A stretch of 64,000 bases of DNA. Origin: Lonicera japonica. Its lineage: Eukaryota; Streptophyta; Magnoliopsida; Dipsacales; Caprifoliaceae. Positions 1 through 11,165 of this stretch are shown here, piece after piece; position 1 is the stretch's first letter; each line of letters begins with the position of its first letter. Location: the NCBI GenBank assembly GCA_021464415.1, contig CM038465.1, forward strand, positions 21,421,839-21,485,838, given 5' to 3'. Position numbers and translations under genes: made by a program. A model generated the notes under the pieces. The model saw only the letters and a program-made list of their open reading frames with translations, was not told the origin of the DNA and did no database searches.

Positions 1-993
1 ATTTGGCATTGACTATCGGATGGCCACACCGTTCGTACTAGATAAATGGTGATTACCGATAGCGTATAGCCTTGGTGGCTACGTGAGTATTATTGTAGCG
101 TGCGCCTTTGTGGCGGCGTGAGGTAGCGTACGCCTGTGTGGCTGCGTGAGGTAGCGTCTAGGTGGACCGACTATCTCTGTGCACAGTAGATGTATGAAAA
201 TCCTAGACGTGAGTATGATATGTGATTGATGTGATAGATCTAGTCGTGGTGTTGTGGCATACTCAGTACGATGATGTATATATATATATACGTTGCCTTT
301 CTTGTACTTTGGGTTGGGGACATTATATATACATTTCACGAAAGGTTTCTGTGCATTAGCTGCTTCATATGTGTATATGTATTTATATTTGTATATACAT
401 ATTTCTACCCAGAGGTGGTTTATTATAGAGAAGCAGCTTATAAACTAAATTTACTTTTATTAAAATGCATAGCATGGCATGCATGGTTTCTAATCTATTT
501 TCTTATACCAAACACTTATAGTTCCCACTGAGCCCGTTTGGCTCACTCCCATTTTCCAAACCAGGTTTTGCAGGTGTTCGCGGGATTGGTAAGAGTACAA
601 GTCTAAATAGCTCTGATGGACCCTGGTCACCTAAGTCGTTAGGAAACAACCTATGTACTAGTTGATTTGTTATTAAATGATAATGTATTAAAGTGTTGTA
701 TTTTGATATAAAGCTTATTGAGATTGGGACCTTATTGGAGGCTTTGTATAAATGACTTTTCTTCAAATGTGGAGTATCTATTGGAAATGGATTATATGTA
801 CATATTAACAGGTTTTGGCTTTGCCTTATGAACAAACTCCACATGCCAAATTTTTCTAAAATTACTGCTTTACATAGAATTCCTTTTTTATATAAGTTAT
901 GATTTACAGCTTATCATCCTTCGTCGCGTACGACACCGTGATTAACTCGGTCCCGAAGGTGAAATCCTCTCAACGGGATTTCGGGGCGTCACA
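1..993 (+). repeat. Ty3/gypsy family-A LTR, right part (cut by window edge)
   Basis: The right end reads CGGGATTTCGGGGCGTCACA, identical in form to the end of the complete solo LTR at 16844-19360, and long stretches match that copy: 20-90 with 18310-18380, and 180-300 with 18540-18650. It carries the block GTTCCCACTGAGCCCG at 521 shared by all family-A LTRs here. The left half and left target duplication lie outside the window; bases 994-998 (TTACT) would be the right duplication. The LTR sits directly against a GATTACTGG array, so it probably inserted into that array. Open frames inside it are chance. Chromovirus (Tekay/Del) affiliation is a guess from LTR length and the TGTAACACC start seen in complete copies. 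Confidence 0.8.
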
Positions 994-1190
994 TTACTGC
1001 CCCCAGTAATCATGATTACTGGCACCGGTAATCCATTACTGGCCCACACATTTGGATTACATGCCCCAGTAATTCTGATTACTGCCCCTAGTAATCTAGA
1101 TTTCTTTGGCAATAAATCAATTACTGCCCTATTAATCCAAATTACTGGCACTAGTAATCAGATTACTGCCCCAAGTAATCCATTATTGTT
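994..1190. repeat. Array of ~20-bp palindromes, core GATTACTGG/CCAGTAATC
   Basis: About eight imperfect copies of a self-complementary unit with consensus GATTACTGGCCCCAGTAATC, separated by 2-8 bases, directly upstream of the Ulp1-like gene. Each copy can fold on itself (arms GATTACTG and CAGTAATC). The same unit recurs at 2165-2465, 12117-12275, 13118-13515, 21050-21110 and 21523-21545 and nowhere else that I noticed. They may be transposase-binding subterminal repeats or remnants of a small palindromic repeat; neither is proven. Confidence 0.8.
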
Positions 1191-1292
1191 GTATAGGCTG
1201 GAGATTCTCATTACATGTTATGTTTTATCTGTGATTCTAGGTCCCATAAAAAAAGAAAAATGTGAATATGGTAAAAAAAAGTGGTCCAAATT

Positions 1293-1966
1293 ATGGATAT
1301 TGTTTTCGCCGAGTTATCTCGACTTGTCAATAATAACATCAACGTGGAACTACAAACGCCAGCTTTAATGGAACATCAAAAAACTATGCATGCCCTCATC
1401 GAAAAAATGCTTAACGCTATAGCAGCGTCAGGTAAAAGAATCAAGCTGTTGGAGCGCCAATATGAAAGGAGGCAGGCTCAACCGCAGGTCATAACACCTA
1501 TAACTCCAAGGGACCAAAATTATCCAATTCCACACAATCCAATTCAGGATGATGGGGATGATGACACAGCAGACGTGGCCAAAGAAAGGGAGGAGGAGGT
1601 TGTCAGAGAGAGGGTCGAAGACTGGGGAGAGTCTATAAATGAAGAAGCAGCATTGGCCCAGGCCGACGATGTGGATAAACAGATTGCTCAAGAGGTGGTC
1701 CCCGAACAAAGGGCCATTACATTGCCGCCCCCGCATTCAATCAAGAAGAACGTGAAAGTACACGACAGGGGTGCAACAAGGGTGAGGGAAAGCGAGTCAG
1801 AGTATGCCCATCCTTTAGTAATCAACATGCCACATAAGAAAGCAAAGGCCGATGGGTCCATACAATAACCATTGCTTATCAATGGGGTCGACTGCACAAA
1901 GAAAACCTAGCAGACCCTCGACATGGAGATTCAGGAGCATTACCAAAGTTTCTTCGGCTCGAACAA
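1293..1966 (+). pseudogene. Ulp1-like gene, exon 1 (non-catalytic N-terminal region)
   Basis: ATG at 1293 opens 191 codons to TAA at 1866; the same frame continues through a second stop (TAG at 1908) to a clean donor AA|GTAAGT at 1967. The product is hydrophilic: a helical start (MDIVFAELSRLVNN), a Lys/Arg-rich stretch near residues 50-65, an acidic segment (DDGDDDTADVAKEREEEVV) around residues 90-110, then a basic tail (PHKKAKAD). The beginning after the second stop, MEIQEHYQSFFGSNK, joins exon 2 without phase change. I recognise no domain. The open frame also extends 12 bases upstream to a GTG at 1281; ATG 1293 is the first real start. Confidence 0.6.
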
Positions 1967-2054
1967 GTAAGTACATATTTTTATCCACAAGTTCTAATTG
2001 TAAAACTAATTAACAAAAGCCATACTAATTGATTTTAATTTGTTATCTTAACAG

Positions 2055-2603
2055 GAAAATCTACCACCAGGATCCTTACAACCCGTTCAGCCCTATTATA
2101 GAGTCAAATATGATAAAAGACATAATTGAGGGGAGAGATTTGGATAAAGATGTAAGAAGCAATTGAATAATCTAGATTACTGTCTGTCTTAATTTTGATT
2201 ACTGTGTGTGTTAATTTGGATTACTAGGTCCAGTAATTTTGATTACTGGTCCGAGTAATTTGAATTATTGGGGGTAGTAGTTCGGATTACTGGCCCAAGT
2301 AATCTAAATTATTGGTTGCTGTAATGGATTACTAGCACCGGTAATCTTGATTACTAAGGTCAGTAATTATGGATTACTAGACCTAGTAATCTTAATTACT
2401 TTCCATAATAATCATAATTACTGGGTCCAGTAATTAGGATTACTGGCCCCAATAATCCATAACTTGTGTACTTGTAACTCCTCTAACGAGTTAAGTGCAT
2501 GTGAAAAATGTTGTAGGTTGTGCAGTAGTACATTGCCATGATGACGTAGGAGATAAAACAAAAAAAAATGGACATAATTGGTCTCATTGACTTGGAAGCT
2601 TCA
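2055..2603 (+). pseudogene. Ulp1-like gene, exons 2 and 3
   Basis: Exon 2 (2055-2151) follows acceptor TTAACAG and encodes KIYHQDPYNPFSPIIE and onward to RDLDKD, ending at donor GAT|GTAAGA. Exon 3 (2517-2603) follows TTGTAG and runs in phase 0 to TCA|GTAAGT, with TAG codons at 2526 and 2544 where CAG is likely ancestral; its end reads KMDIIGLIDLEAS. Intron 2 (2152-2516) is filled by GATTACTGG palindromes. All three phases agree, which argues that this was once a real spliced gene. No catalytic residue falls in these exons. Confidence 0.55.
2165..2465. repeat. GATTACTGG palindrome array inside Ulp1-like intron 2
   Basis: Roughly eleven copies of the same unit as at 994-1190, e.g. GATTACTGGCCCAAGTAATC near 2285 and GATTACTAGCACCGGTAATC near 2323. 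Spacing between unit centres is about 22-30 bases. Several are decayed on one arm only. The array nearly fills intron 2 and could form a string of small hairpins in the pre-mRNA. Confidence 0.8.
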
Positions 2604-2677
2604 GTAAGTAAGTCCCCAATAAACTAAAAAATTACAACGCACGAAGATTTACATTGCCATAATTCCTGTTAACTTTC

Positions 2678-4233
2678 TGTTGACCTAAGGTCTTAATCTT
2701 ATTTTGATCATAACAATAAATTAATCATGTGTAATTTAACATCTTTCTTGATATAAGTATACAGTTCATTTACTTGAAAAATTCAAGAAAAACATGACAA
2801 GGATCAATCTTTCACTATTCGATCATTGGACAAGACAATAAAGATCAAATCTCTCAATGCAAATCATGAAGCACAAAGGATCAAAAGACTATATGAAAAG
2901 CTTCAAGGAAAAAGTTTCAAATGAAAATCAATCCGAAGAAACAAATCAAAGCTTTCGAAGACTCGTTAATTCAGTAATTGAGTGAGTACTTAAGATTTAT
3001 GTAAAGTTACTTTATTGATCAAATCCTTATAGCTCAAACGTATTCATGCATCTTTTAAAGATTGATTCAAACTAGCTTGAAATTGAATTTATTTGAAAAA
3101 CATTATTTTACAAAGACCGAGTTTCAAAATAAATTCATATTAATTTTAAATGATCATATTTTAAGCTCTAATAAAAATATGTATCTTAGCAACATATCTT
3201 TTAGGTTCACAAATCATTAGAATTGTATTTGGAATTAAATTGTTAAATTGCAAAAATGTTTTTATTTTATATTTAAAATTCGCTCAATTTTCTCATAGTT
3301 TTGATCTAACGGTAAGATGGTGGCCTTCCCGAACTCCGATCATTTTAAAATTTTTACAATAGTTAGATAACATCTTTTAGAAATTTTTACTAAAATTAGA
3401 GCATGATCCAACGATCAAATTGGGAGAAATTATCAAAACAAATTTAATTTTTTTGTCAAAATTAGATGTTGGAAAGTTTGAAAATGTATACCTTTGACCC
3501 AAAATCTTTCTTAATCATCCCCAACGGCCATATGATTTTGCAAGCTATATATATGAGGTCCTAGACATGTTTTAACACACCTTGAATCATTCTAATACTA
3601 TATTATTCATATATTTAAATATACAAAGATTCAAGAACACATTTTGATCAATCTTTCATCTTTTGAGCTATATATTTTGATCAATCTTGATAACTCTAGT
3701 GCGAGCTTCATTTGTAATCGTAAAATACACTTGAGAGTTATTGTATTGGTGTGTATCACCACAAATAATTCATTATTCATTTTAAAAGAGAGTTTGTCTC
3801 TTTGTAGAGCAAGAAAGCATATCTCGTGAGAAGTGTAGTGGGTATAGCTACATTGTGAGTGTTGTGTGCATAGCAACATTTGTATTGATGTTTGATCTTT
3901 ACCCGAAGAAGATTGAATAGTGGAAATTCTCAAGGAACTAACCAAGCGCGGACGTATGGTTGAAGAAACCGAACCGTGAGGACAAAAAGTCTCGAGCTTC
4001 AAATTGGTTCAATCTTTCTAAACTCAAGCTCTCTTTTTATTGCTATATTATTGCTTGTTTTTTGAGATTGCTTATTTGCATGTCTTGAGATTGATCACTT
4101 GAAATTTATTATTTCCTTGATATTGTTGCTTAGTTAAGTTACTTTACTTAAATATTTAAAAAAAATGTTTTAATTCCGCATTTAGTTTTTAAAACCCTAT
4201 TCACCCCCCTCTAGGGTTGTTTTCTGACCAACA
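2678..4233 (+). repeat. 5' LTR of the copia element
   Basis: Starts TG, ends CA, and aligns end to end with 9596-11151 at equal length. TATA-like sequence TATATATGAGG near 3546-3556 is a plausible promoter, followed by the transcribed part with the conserved end TTTTTAAAACCCTATTCACC. The same end motif appears in reverse in the solo LTR at 50330-53602, marking a related family. Confidence 0.97.
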
Positions 4234-4234
4234 A

Positions 4235-4246
4235 TTGGTATCCGAG
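4235..4246 (+). other. Primer binding site of the copia element
   Basis: TTGGTATCCGAG begins one base after the LTR end. It matches the usual copia PBS (TGGTATCAGAGC type, complementary to the 3' end of initiator-Met tRNA) except for one base in the middle. Confidence 0.85.
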
Positions 4247-4329
4247 GTTGTACTATTATTTTGATTTAACAATCTTAGAGTTTATGATCATGTCTATATA
4301 TCAAGGAATCGGTTTTTCTGAAAAGTAGA

Positions 4330-5975
4330 ATGAGTATATTTTTACAATCTAGTGATTTTGAACAATGGAGAGTTGTACTTAAAGGACCCTATGAAATTGC
4401 CAAAAGGGATGATAGTGGAAAAATTGTTCCTAAGAAAATGTCTGAGTATGATGAAAATGATATTAAGAAAATTCAATATAATGTTAAAGCCTTAAATGCT
4501 TAAAATTGTGCATTAAGCATGGATGAATATAACAAAATTTCTAATTGTAAAATGGCCAAAGAAATTTGGGATAAACTTGAGGTTACCTACGAAAGAACCA
4601 CTCAAGTTAAAGATGATAACATAAATATGCTTGTTCATGATTATGAACTATTTAAAATGGAGCCTAATGAATCTCTTGCTTCCATTTATAGTAGATTTTC
4701 TATTATTACTAATGATTTGGATCTTTTTGGAAAGGTTTATTCTAATGAAGATAAAATAAGAAAAATTCTTAGGATTCTTCCAAAGAAGTGGCGACCAAAA
4801 GTGACGACGATTCAAGAAGCAAAGAATCTCAAAACACTCAGTATGGACGAGCTTTTGGGATCTCTAAAAATTTATGAGAAGGAACTTCAAAGAGAAGAAG
4901 AAGCGGATACAAAATCAAAGAAAATTTTAGCTCTCAAAACTATCCAACATGAAGATAATGATGTATCAATAGATGGTGATGAAGACATGGCACTTCTATC
5001 TAGAAAATTTATAAAATTTCTAACTAAGAAGAAAAATTCTCAAGGAAAGGATAACAAATATCCATCATCCTCTAGAAGAAACAATGATCGATCAAATCAA
5101 CAAAGATGAGAAAATGATGAAATCAAAAAGTGCTATCATTGCCATGAACCCGGTCATATCAAGCCAAATTGTCCACTTAGATTGAAGGAGAAAAAGGACA
5201 AACGAGATAAAGTATTGAAATAAGTGAAGCGTGCACTAAAAGGAACATGGAGCGATTCCAAAGAAAGAGAATCGGATGCCGATTCTAGCGGTGAAGAAAC
5301 GACCAGCCTTTGTCTTATGGCAAAAGAAGATGAGGTAAATTCTAATTATAGCTCATTTAGTGATAATTTTGATGATAATAAAAGTGTTCATAATGAATAT
5401 GATGAATTATTTACAATGTTTGAAGAATTACATATTAAATTTGAAATTCTTTCAAAAAGATATGCATGTCTCAAGAAAGAAAATTCCATTACTTCTGTCA
5501 AATGTGAAACTTTAGAAAAAAAGAAAATATTGATTTTAAAAAGGAAATCAACTATTTGAAAAAGGGAAAAGAAAAGGAGACTTCAAACTTACTTGCACTA
5601 GAAAATGAGGATTTGAAAGAAAAAATAAAGGATTTAACTAATAGTCTAACCAAGTTCACAAATGGAAAAGATAACTTGGATAAACTATTGGGAGTACAAA
5701 GGTGTGTCTTTGGTAAAGCCGGTTTGGGTTACAATCAAATCCATAACCAAAAGGATTACAAAAATTTCTTCAAAACATACACACCTCATAATCCCACTAA
5801 TCTTTGTTCATTTTGTGGAAGAAACACTCATAGTGCACATTCTTGTTATTACAAAGAAAATGATTTTTCTAAAAACAAACTTGCTTGGATTCTTAAAGGA
5901 ACCACTATGTACACTAATCCCAAAAGTCCCAACTTATTTTGGATACCAAAAGAGAAGTTGCTTAAGATTTTGGTG
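4330..5975 (+). pseudogene. gag: copia gag (capsid/nucleocapsid) relic
   Basis: Gag packages the element RNA. ATG 4330 starts MSIFLQSSDFEQWR; the UBN2-type capsid core follows (MAKEIWDKLEVTYE near 4550, LASIYSRFSIITNDL near 4680, ILPKKWRPKVTTIQEA near 4775). The zinc knuckle CYHCHEPGHIKPNC lies at 5137-5178 with all CX2CX4HX4C ligands. In-frame stops occur at 4501 (TAA), 5107 (TGA) and 5221 (TAA). The frame slips within the A-rich run near 5515-5531, after which a long helical tail and a second Cys/His segment (LCSFCGRNTHSAHSCY near 5805) lead into the protease. A TAG at 5976 now separates it from pol. Confidence 0.93.
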
Positions 5976-5984
5976 TAGGTTTGC

Positions 5985-6863
5985 ATGAGAGCAAAAGCTA
6001 GCAAAACAAAGTGGTTCTTGGATAGTGGATGCTCGAAACACATGACGGGAGAAAAGAGAAATTTCTTGAGTCTCACTCCTAAACAAGGAGGCAACGTCAC
6101 ATTTGGAGACAACGCCAAAGGTAAACTAATTGGTATAGGTAAAGTTGGTAATAAATCTTCTTATATTGATAATGTTTTACTTGTTGACAGTTTAAAACAT
6201 AACTTGCTTAGTATTAGTCAATTGTGTAATAAAGGTTATGAAGTTATTTTTAAATCCGAATGTTGGATTGTTAAAAGTATTAGTGATAATTCTATCTTGT
6301 TTGTTGCTTATAGATCTAATAACGTATATACTCTTGAACTTGATGATTTGTCTCAACAAGATGTTAAATGTTTATCCGTGTTGAATGATGTTTCTTGGTT
6401 ATGGCATAGAAGATTAGGTCATGCTAATATGGATTTAATTCACAAATTATCTAAAAAGGAATTAGTTAAAGGATTGCCTAAAACTAAATTTGTTAAAGAT
6501 AAAATTTGTGATGCATGTCAACTTGGTAAACAACACAAATCTTCCTTTAAATCTAAGAAAGATATTACTACCACTAGACCACTTGATATGTTACATTTAG
6601 ATTTATTTGGACCTAATTCGGTTGCTAGTTTATGTGGTAAATTTTATGCCTTTGTGATTGTTGATGATTTTTCTAGATTTACTTGGGTATTCTTTCTTGC
6701 TCATAAAAGTGAAACACCTCATGTATTTGCTAAATTCTGTAGAAAAGTTCAAAATGAAAAGGGTGCTTCTATTGTACATGTTAGAAGTGATAGAGGTAGA
6801 GAATTTGATAATATTGATATTGATAATTTTTGTGATGAGCATGGTATTAATCATAACTTTTAG
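5985..6863 (+). pseudogene. pol: copia protease and integrase, first part
   Basis: The retroviral-type aspartic protease centre is FLDSGCSKHMTG (catalytic Asp at about 6021). The integrase zinc-binding segment has WHRRLGHAN near 6400 and CDACQLGKQHK near 6510. The catalytic core shows the first Asp in LHLDLFGP near 6597 and the second in VRSDRGREF near 6784. A TAG at 6861 cuts the frame, and the glutamate of the DDE triad follows beyond it (QQNGVVEKK), just before a run of nine A residues where one base appears lost. Integrase would insert the cDNA; here it is broken. Confidence 0.95.
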
Positions 6864-6922
6864 GCACCTAGAACTCTTCAACAAAATGGTGTGGTTGAAA
6901 AAAAAATAGATCTCTTCAAGAG

Positions 6923-7603
6923 ATGTCTAGAACCATGTTAAATGAACATTTTTTACCGGAATATTTTTGGGCGAAAGCCGTTAATACCGCATGCTATGTA
7001 ACTAGTCGTGTTATTATTCGTAAAAAGTTAGATAAGACACCTTACGAATTATGGAATGACAAGAAATCAAATATTGCATATTTTAAGGTTTTTGGTTATA
7101 AATGTTTCATTTTAAATGATCGTGATCATTTAGGAAAATTTGATATTAAATCCGACGAAGGAATATTTCTTGGATATGCTACTAATAGTAAAGCTTATCG
7201 TGTTTATAATAAGAAAAGTTTAGTTGTTCAAGAATCTATGCATGTTGTTTTTGATGAATCTAATCCGTTTGCACCCATAGTGCATTCCGATGATGATGTT
7301 GAAATTATCCAAAAAATTTCGGATATTCAAATTAATGATACATCTAAGGAAGAACCATCGAGTGCTCAAACTTCTTCTAAGGAGATAGAAAGTAAGGCCG
7401 AGCAAAACTTGAATGATTTGCCTAAGAGTTGAAAATTTGTGTCCAACCACCCCATTGATCAAATTATTGGAGAGTTATCTAATAAGGTCATGACTAGATC
7501 ATCCTTAAGAAATGTTTGCAATAATGTGGCATTTGTTTCTAAATATGAGCCTAAAAACATAAATGAAGCCGAACAAGATGAATCTTGGATGATGGCTATG
7601 TAA
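6923..7603 (+). pseudogene. pol: copia integrase C-terminal part and linker
   Basis: After the A-run slip the frame reads MSRTMLNEHFLPEYFWAKAV, typical of copia integrase downstream of the DDE glutamate, then YELWNDKKSNIAYFKVFGYK and the family segment DEGIFLGYATNSKAYRVYNK. A Ser/Glu-rich linker follows (residues about 120-165). TGA at 7430 and TAA at 7601 interrupt the link to reverse transcriptase; each is one transition away from TGG or CAA in related elements. Confidence 0.9.
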
Positions 7604-8560
7604 GAAGAGCTCAATCAATTTGAGAGAAATAAAGTGTGGACACTTGTTCCCAAATCAAATGATCATACTATTATAGGCACTAAATGGGTATTTCAGAAGA
7701 AAAAGGATGAAAGTGGTATAATCGTTAGAAATAAAGCTAGGCTCGTTGCCCAAGGATACAATCAAGAGGAGGGCATTGATTATGAAGAAACATATGCACC
7801 CGTTGCACGTTTAGAAGCTATTCGCATGCTACTTGTTTACTCCTGCTTTAAAAATTTCAAACTATATCAAATGGATGTGAAAAGTGCTTTCTTAAATGGA
7901 TTTATTAAAGAGGAAGTTTATGTGAAACAACCTCCCGGATTTGAAAATCATACGCATCCGGATTACGTGTCTAAATTGTCTAAAGCATTATATGGCTTGA
8001 AACAAGCACCTAGAGCATGGTATGATAGATTAAGTTCATTTTTGCTTAATAATGAATTTGTTAGAGGCAAAGTAGACATTACTTTATTCGTTAAGAATCA
8101 TGCCAATGATATGCTACTTGTGCAAATTTATGTTGATGATATTATTTTTGGTTCTACTAACGACAATCTTTGCAAAGAATTTTCTACTTGTATGCAAAAG
8201 GAATTTAAGATGAGCATGATGGGAGAGATAAATTATTTTCTTGGATTGCAAGTAAAGCAATGCAAAGATGGGATTTTCGTAAATCAAGAGAAATATGTCA
8301 AAGAACTATTAAAGAAGTTCGACATGGAAGGCGCTAAATCAATGAGTACGCCTATGAGTTTAACGTTGAAACTTGACAAAGACGAAAGTGGTGAGAGTGT
8401 CAACATCAAGAAATATCGAGGTATGATCGGTAGCTTACTTTATTTGACGGCTTCTAGGCCGGACATCATATTTAGTGTTTGTCTATGCGCACGATTCCAA
8501 GCGGATCCAAAAGAATCCCACTTACACGCCGTAAAACATATATTCCGTTATCTTTCCACA
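7604..8560 (+). pseudogene. pol: copia reverse transcriptase
   Basis: RT copies element RNA to DNA. The fold is clear: [68 protein letters not shown], and the catalytic box YVDD at 8129-8140. The region to [16 protein letters not shown] (near 8455-8500) is uninterrupted, so about 315 residues are still open. The frame slips between 8545 and 8565, after FRYLS, before RNase H. Confidence 0.96.
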
Positions 8561-9078
8561 CTAGTTCTTTGGGTTTGTGGTATCCAAGAAAAAACATATT
8601 TGACCTAATAAGTTAGTCCGATGCGGATTTTGCGGGTTGCAAAATCGATAGGAAAAGCACTAGTGGCACATGTCATTTTCTAGGACACGCACTAGTATCT
8701 TGGTTAAGTAAGAAATAAAATTCGGTGATCCTTTCAACGGCCGAAGCCGAATACGTGGCGGCCAGAAGTTGTTGTGCACAAACTTTATATATTAAACAAC
8801 AACTAGAAGACTTTGGAATTAGTCTTAGCCACATTCCCACTAAATGCGATAACACAAGCGCTATTAGCTTGACCAAGAACCCCATACAACATTCACGTAT
8901 TAAATACATTGAGATAAGACATCATTTTATTCGTGATCATGTGCAAAAATGTGATGTTGATATTGAATTCGTTAGCACCGAATCCCAATTTGCAGATATT
9001 TTCACTAAACCACTCCCGGACGATCGGTTTTGTACTATACGTCGTGAACTTGGTATGACTAGAGCTTGTGACATCTAG
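8561..9078 (+). pseudogene. pol: copia RNase H
   Basis: The frame from about 8565 reads [15 protein letters not shown], a stop (TAG 8614), then SDADFAGCKIDRKSTSGTCH, the usual RNase H start, a TAA at 8716, and STAEAEYVAARSC with the catalytic Glu. The end is FVSTESQFADIFTKPLPDD and ACDI-stop at 9078. RNase H would remove template RNA. Two stops and the upstream slip inactivate it. Confidence 0.94.
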
Positions 9079-9595
9079 TTTGATTAAAAAAATAAATAAA
9101 AATATATTCATTAATTATGCTGGACTTGGATTAATATTGGAAGTCTTCATTTTGCATTTTATTGTAAACTAATAATGATTTTGCAGTCGAAGAATAATTA
9201 TCTGTCATTTAAAAATAAATCCTAATGACGAAAAACTGTCTTCTTAAAGCAAAAAGTCAAAATATACAGTGCCCCCGCGTGCAACTAAAATTTAGCGCGC
9301 TCGCATGGCCTAGATCCCTTTTTGATGTTGCCATAGGGGGAGAAAATGTGTGTATGGTGTTGGTGTTGGTGTTGTGGTAAGATTTTAAATGCTTTTGAAA
9401 GGTTTATTTATAATATATATATATATATTAGTTTTGGTTTTAAAAAAAAACTATCTCAAATATTTGCAATATTTTTTAATTGTCATCTTTGCATAAATTG
9501 AGGGGGAGCATATTATTTATTTACATTTATATGCTATTTATGCTTGTTATTGTAAATACACATTAATTTATTGTCATCATCAAATAGGGGGAGAT
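9079..9595 (+). other. copia 3' non-coding region with three polypurine tracts
   Basis: The tract AGGGGGAGA (9586-9594) stands one base before the 3' LTR and is the expected PPT. Two further copies, AGGGGGAGAAAA at 9335 and AGGGGGAGCA at 9501, lie upstream in the same strand. Between them is AT-rich sequence including a (TA)n stretch at 9412-9430. No env-like reading frame is seen. Confidence 0.85.
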
Positions 9596-11151
9596 TGTTG
9601 ACCTAAGGTCTTAATCCTATTTTGATAATAACAATAAATCAATCATGTGTAATTTAACATATTTCTTGATATAAGTATACAGTTCATTTACTTGAAAAAT
9701 TCAAGAAAAACATGACAAGGATCACTCTTTCATTATTCGATCATTAGACAACACGAGAAAGATCAAATCTCTCAATGCAAATCTTGAAGCACAAAGGATC
9801 AAAAGATTATATGAAAAGTTTCAACGAAAAAAATTTAAATGAAGATCAATCCGAAGAAACAAATCAAAGCATTCGAAGAGTCGTTAATTCAGTAATTGAG
9901 TGAGTGCTTAAGATTTATGTAAAGTTACTTTATTGATCAAATCCTTATAGCTCAAACGTATTCATGCATCTTTTAAAGATTGGTTCAAACTAGCTTGAAA
10001 TTGAATTTATTTGAAAAACATTATTTTACAAAGACCGAGTTTTAAAATAAATTCATATTAATTTTAAATGATCATATTTTAAGCTTTAATAAAAATAGGT
10101 ATCTTAGCAACATATCTTTTAGGTTCATAAATCATTAGAATTGTATTTGGAATTAAATTGTTAAATTGCAAAATTGTTTTTATTTTACATTTAAAATTCG
10201 CTCAATTTTCTCACAGTTTTGATCTAACGGTAAGATGGAGGCCTTCCCGGACTCTGATCATTTTAAAATTTTTACAGTAGTTAGACAATATCTCTTAGAA
10301 ATTTTGACTAAAATTTCAGTATGATCCAACAGTCAAATTGGGAGAAATTATCAAAACAAATTTGAATATTTTGTCAAAATTAGCTGTTGGAAAGTTTGAA
10401 AATGTATGCCTTTGACCCAAAACCTTTCTTAATTATCCCCAACGGACATATGATTTTGCAAGCTATATATATGAGGTCCTAGACATGTTTTAACACACCT
10501 TGAATCATTCTAATACTCTATTATTCATATATTTAAATATACAAAGATTCAAGAACACATTTTGATCAATCTTTCATCTTTTGAGCTATATATTTTGATC
10601 AATCTTGATAACTCTAGTGCGAGCTTCATTTGTAATCTTCAAATACACTTGAGAGTTATTGTATTGGTGTGTATCACCACAAATAATTCATTATTCATTT
10701 TAAAAGAGAGTTTGTCTCTTTGTAGAGCAAGAAAGCATATATCGTGAGAAGTGTAGTGGGTATAGCTACATTGTGAGTGTTGTGTGCATAGCAACATTTG
10801 TATTGATGTTTGATCTTTACCCGAAGAAGATTGAATAGTGAAAATTCTTGGGAAACTAATCGAGTGTAGACGTATGGTTGAAGAAACCGAACCGTGAGGA
10901 CAAAAAGACTCGAGCTTCAAATTGGTTAAATTTTTCTAAACTCAAGCTCTATTTTTATTGCTATATTATTGCTTGTTTTTTGAGATTGGTTATTTGCTTG
11001 TCTTGAGATTGATCACTTGAAATTTATTATTTCCTTGATATTGTTGCTTAGCTAAGTTGCTTTACTTAAATATTTTAAAAAAACGTTTTAATTGCGCATT
11101 TAGTTTTTAAAACCCTATTCACCCCCCTCTAGGGTTGTTTTCCGACCAACA
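9596..11151 (+). repeat. 3' LTR of the copia element
   Basis: It aligns with 2678-4233 without net length change and ends ACCAACA before the duplication CTTTC. Differences are scattered substitutions; both transitions and transversions are present. Confidence 0.97.
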
Positions 11152-11165
11152 CTTTCTTTTTACAG

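Larger units (their letters stand above)
2678..11151 (+). mobile_element. Complete Ty1/copia LTR retrotransposon (8,474 bp), defective
   Basis: Two 1,556-bp LTRs (2678-4233 and 9596-11151) both begin TGTTGACCTAAGG and end GACCAACA. The 5-bp target duplication CTTTC (2673-2677 and 11152-11156) is perfect. Between them lie a PBS, gag with a CCHC knuckle, protease, integrase, reverse transcriptase and RNase H in copia order (integrase before RT), and a polypurine tract. It resembles the SIRE/Tork type of plant copia by its gag form and the LTR end; no env-like frame is seen downstream. At least nine nonsense codons and three frameshifts make it non-autonomous. LTR divergence (about 21 mismatches in the first 320 bases) says the insertion is not recent. 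It landed in the pyrimidine tract just before an intron acceptor of the Ulp1-like gene. Confidence 0.97.

Noticed and set aside
1012..1368. Plus-strand frame over the palindrome array
   Set aside because: It reads the GATTACTGG repeat (recurring VILITA/LIQITGT phrases) and overlaps the better supported Ulp1-like exon 1.
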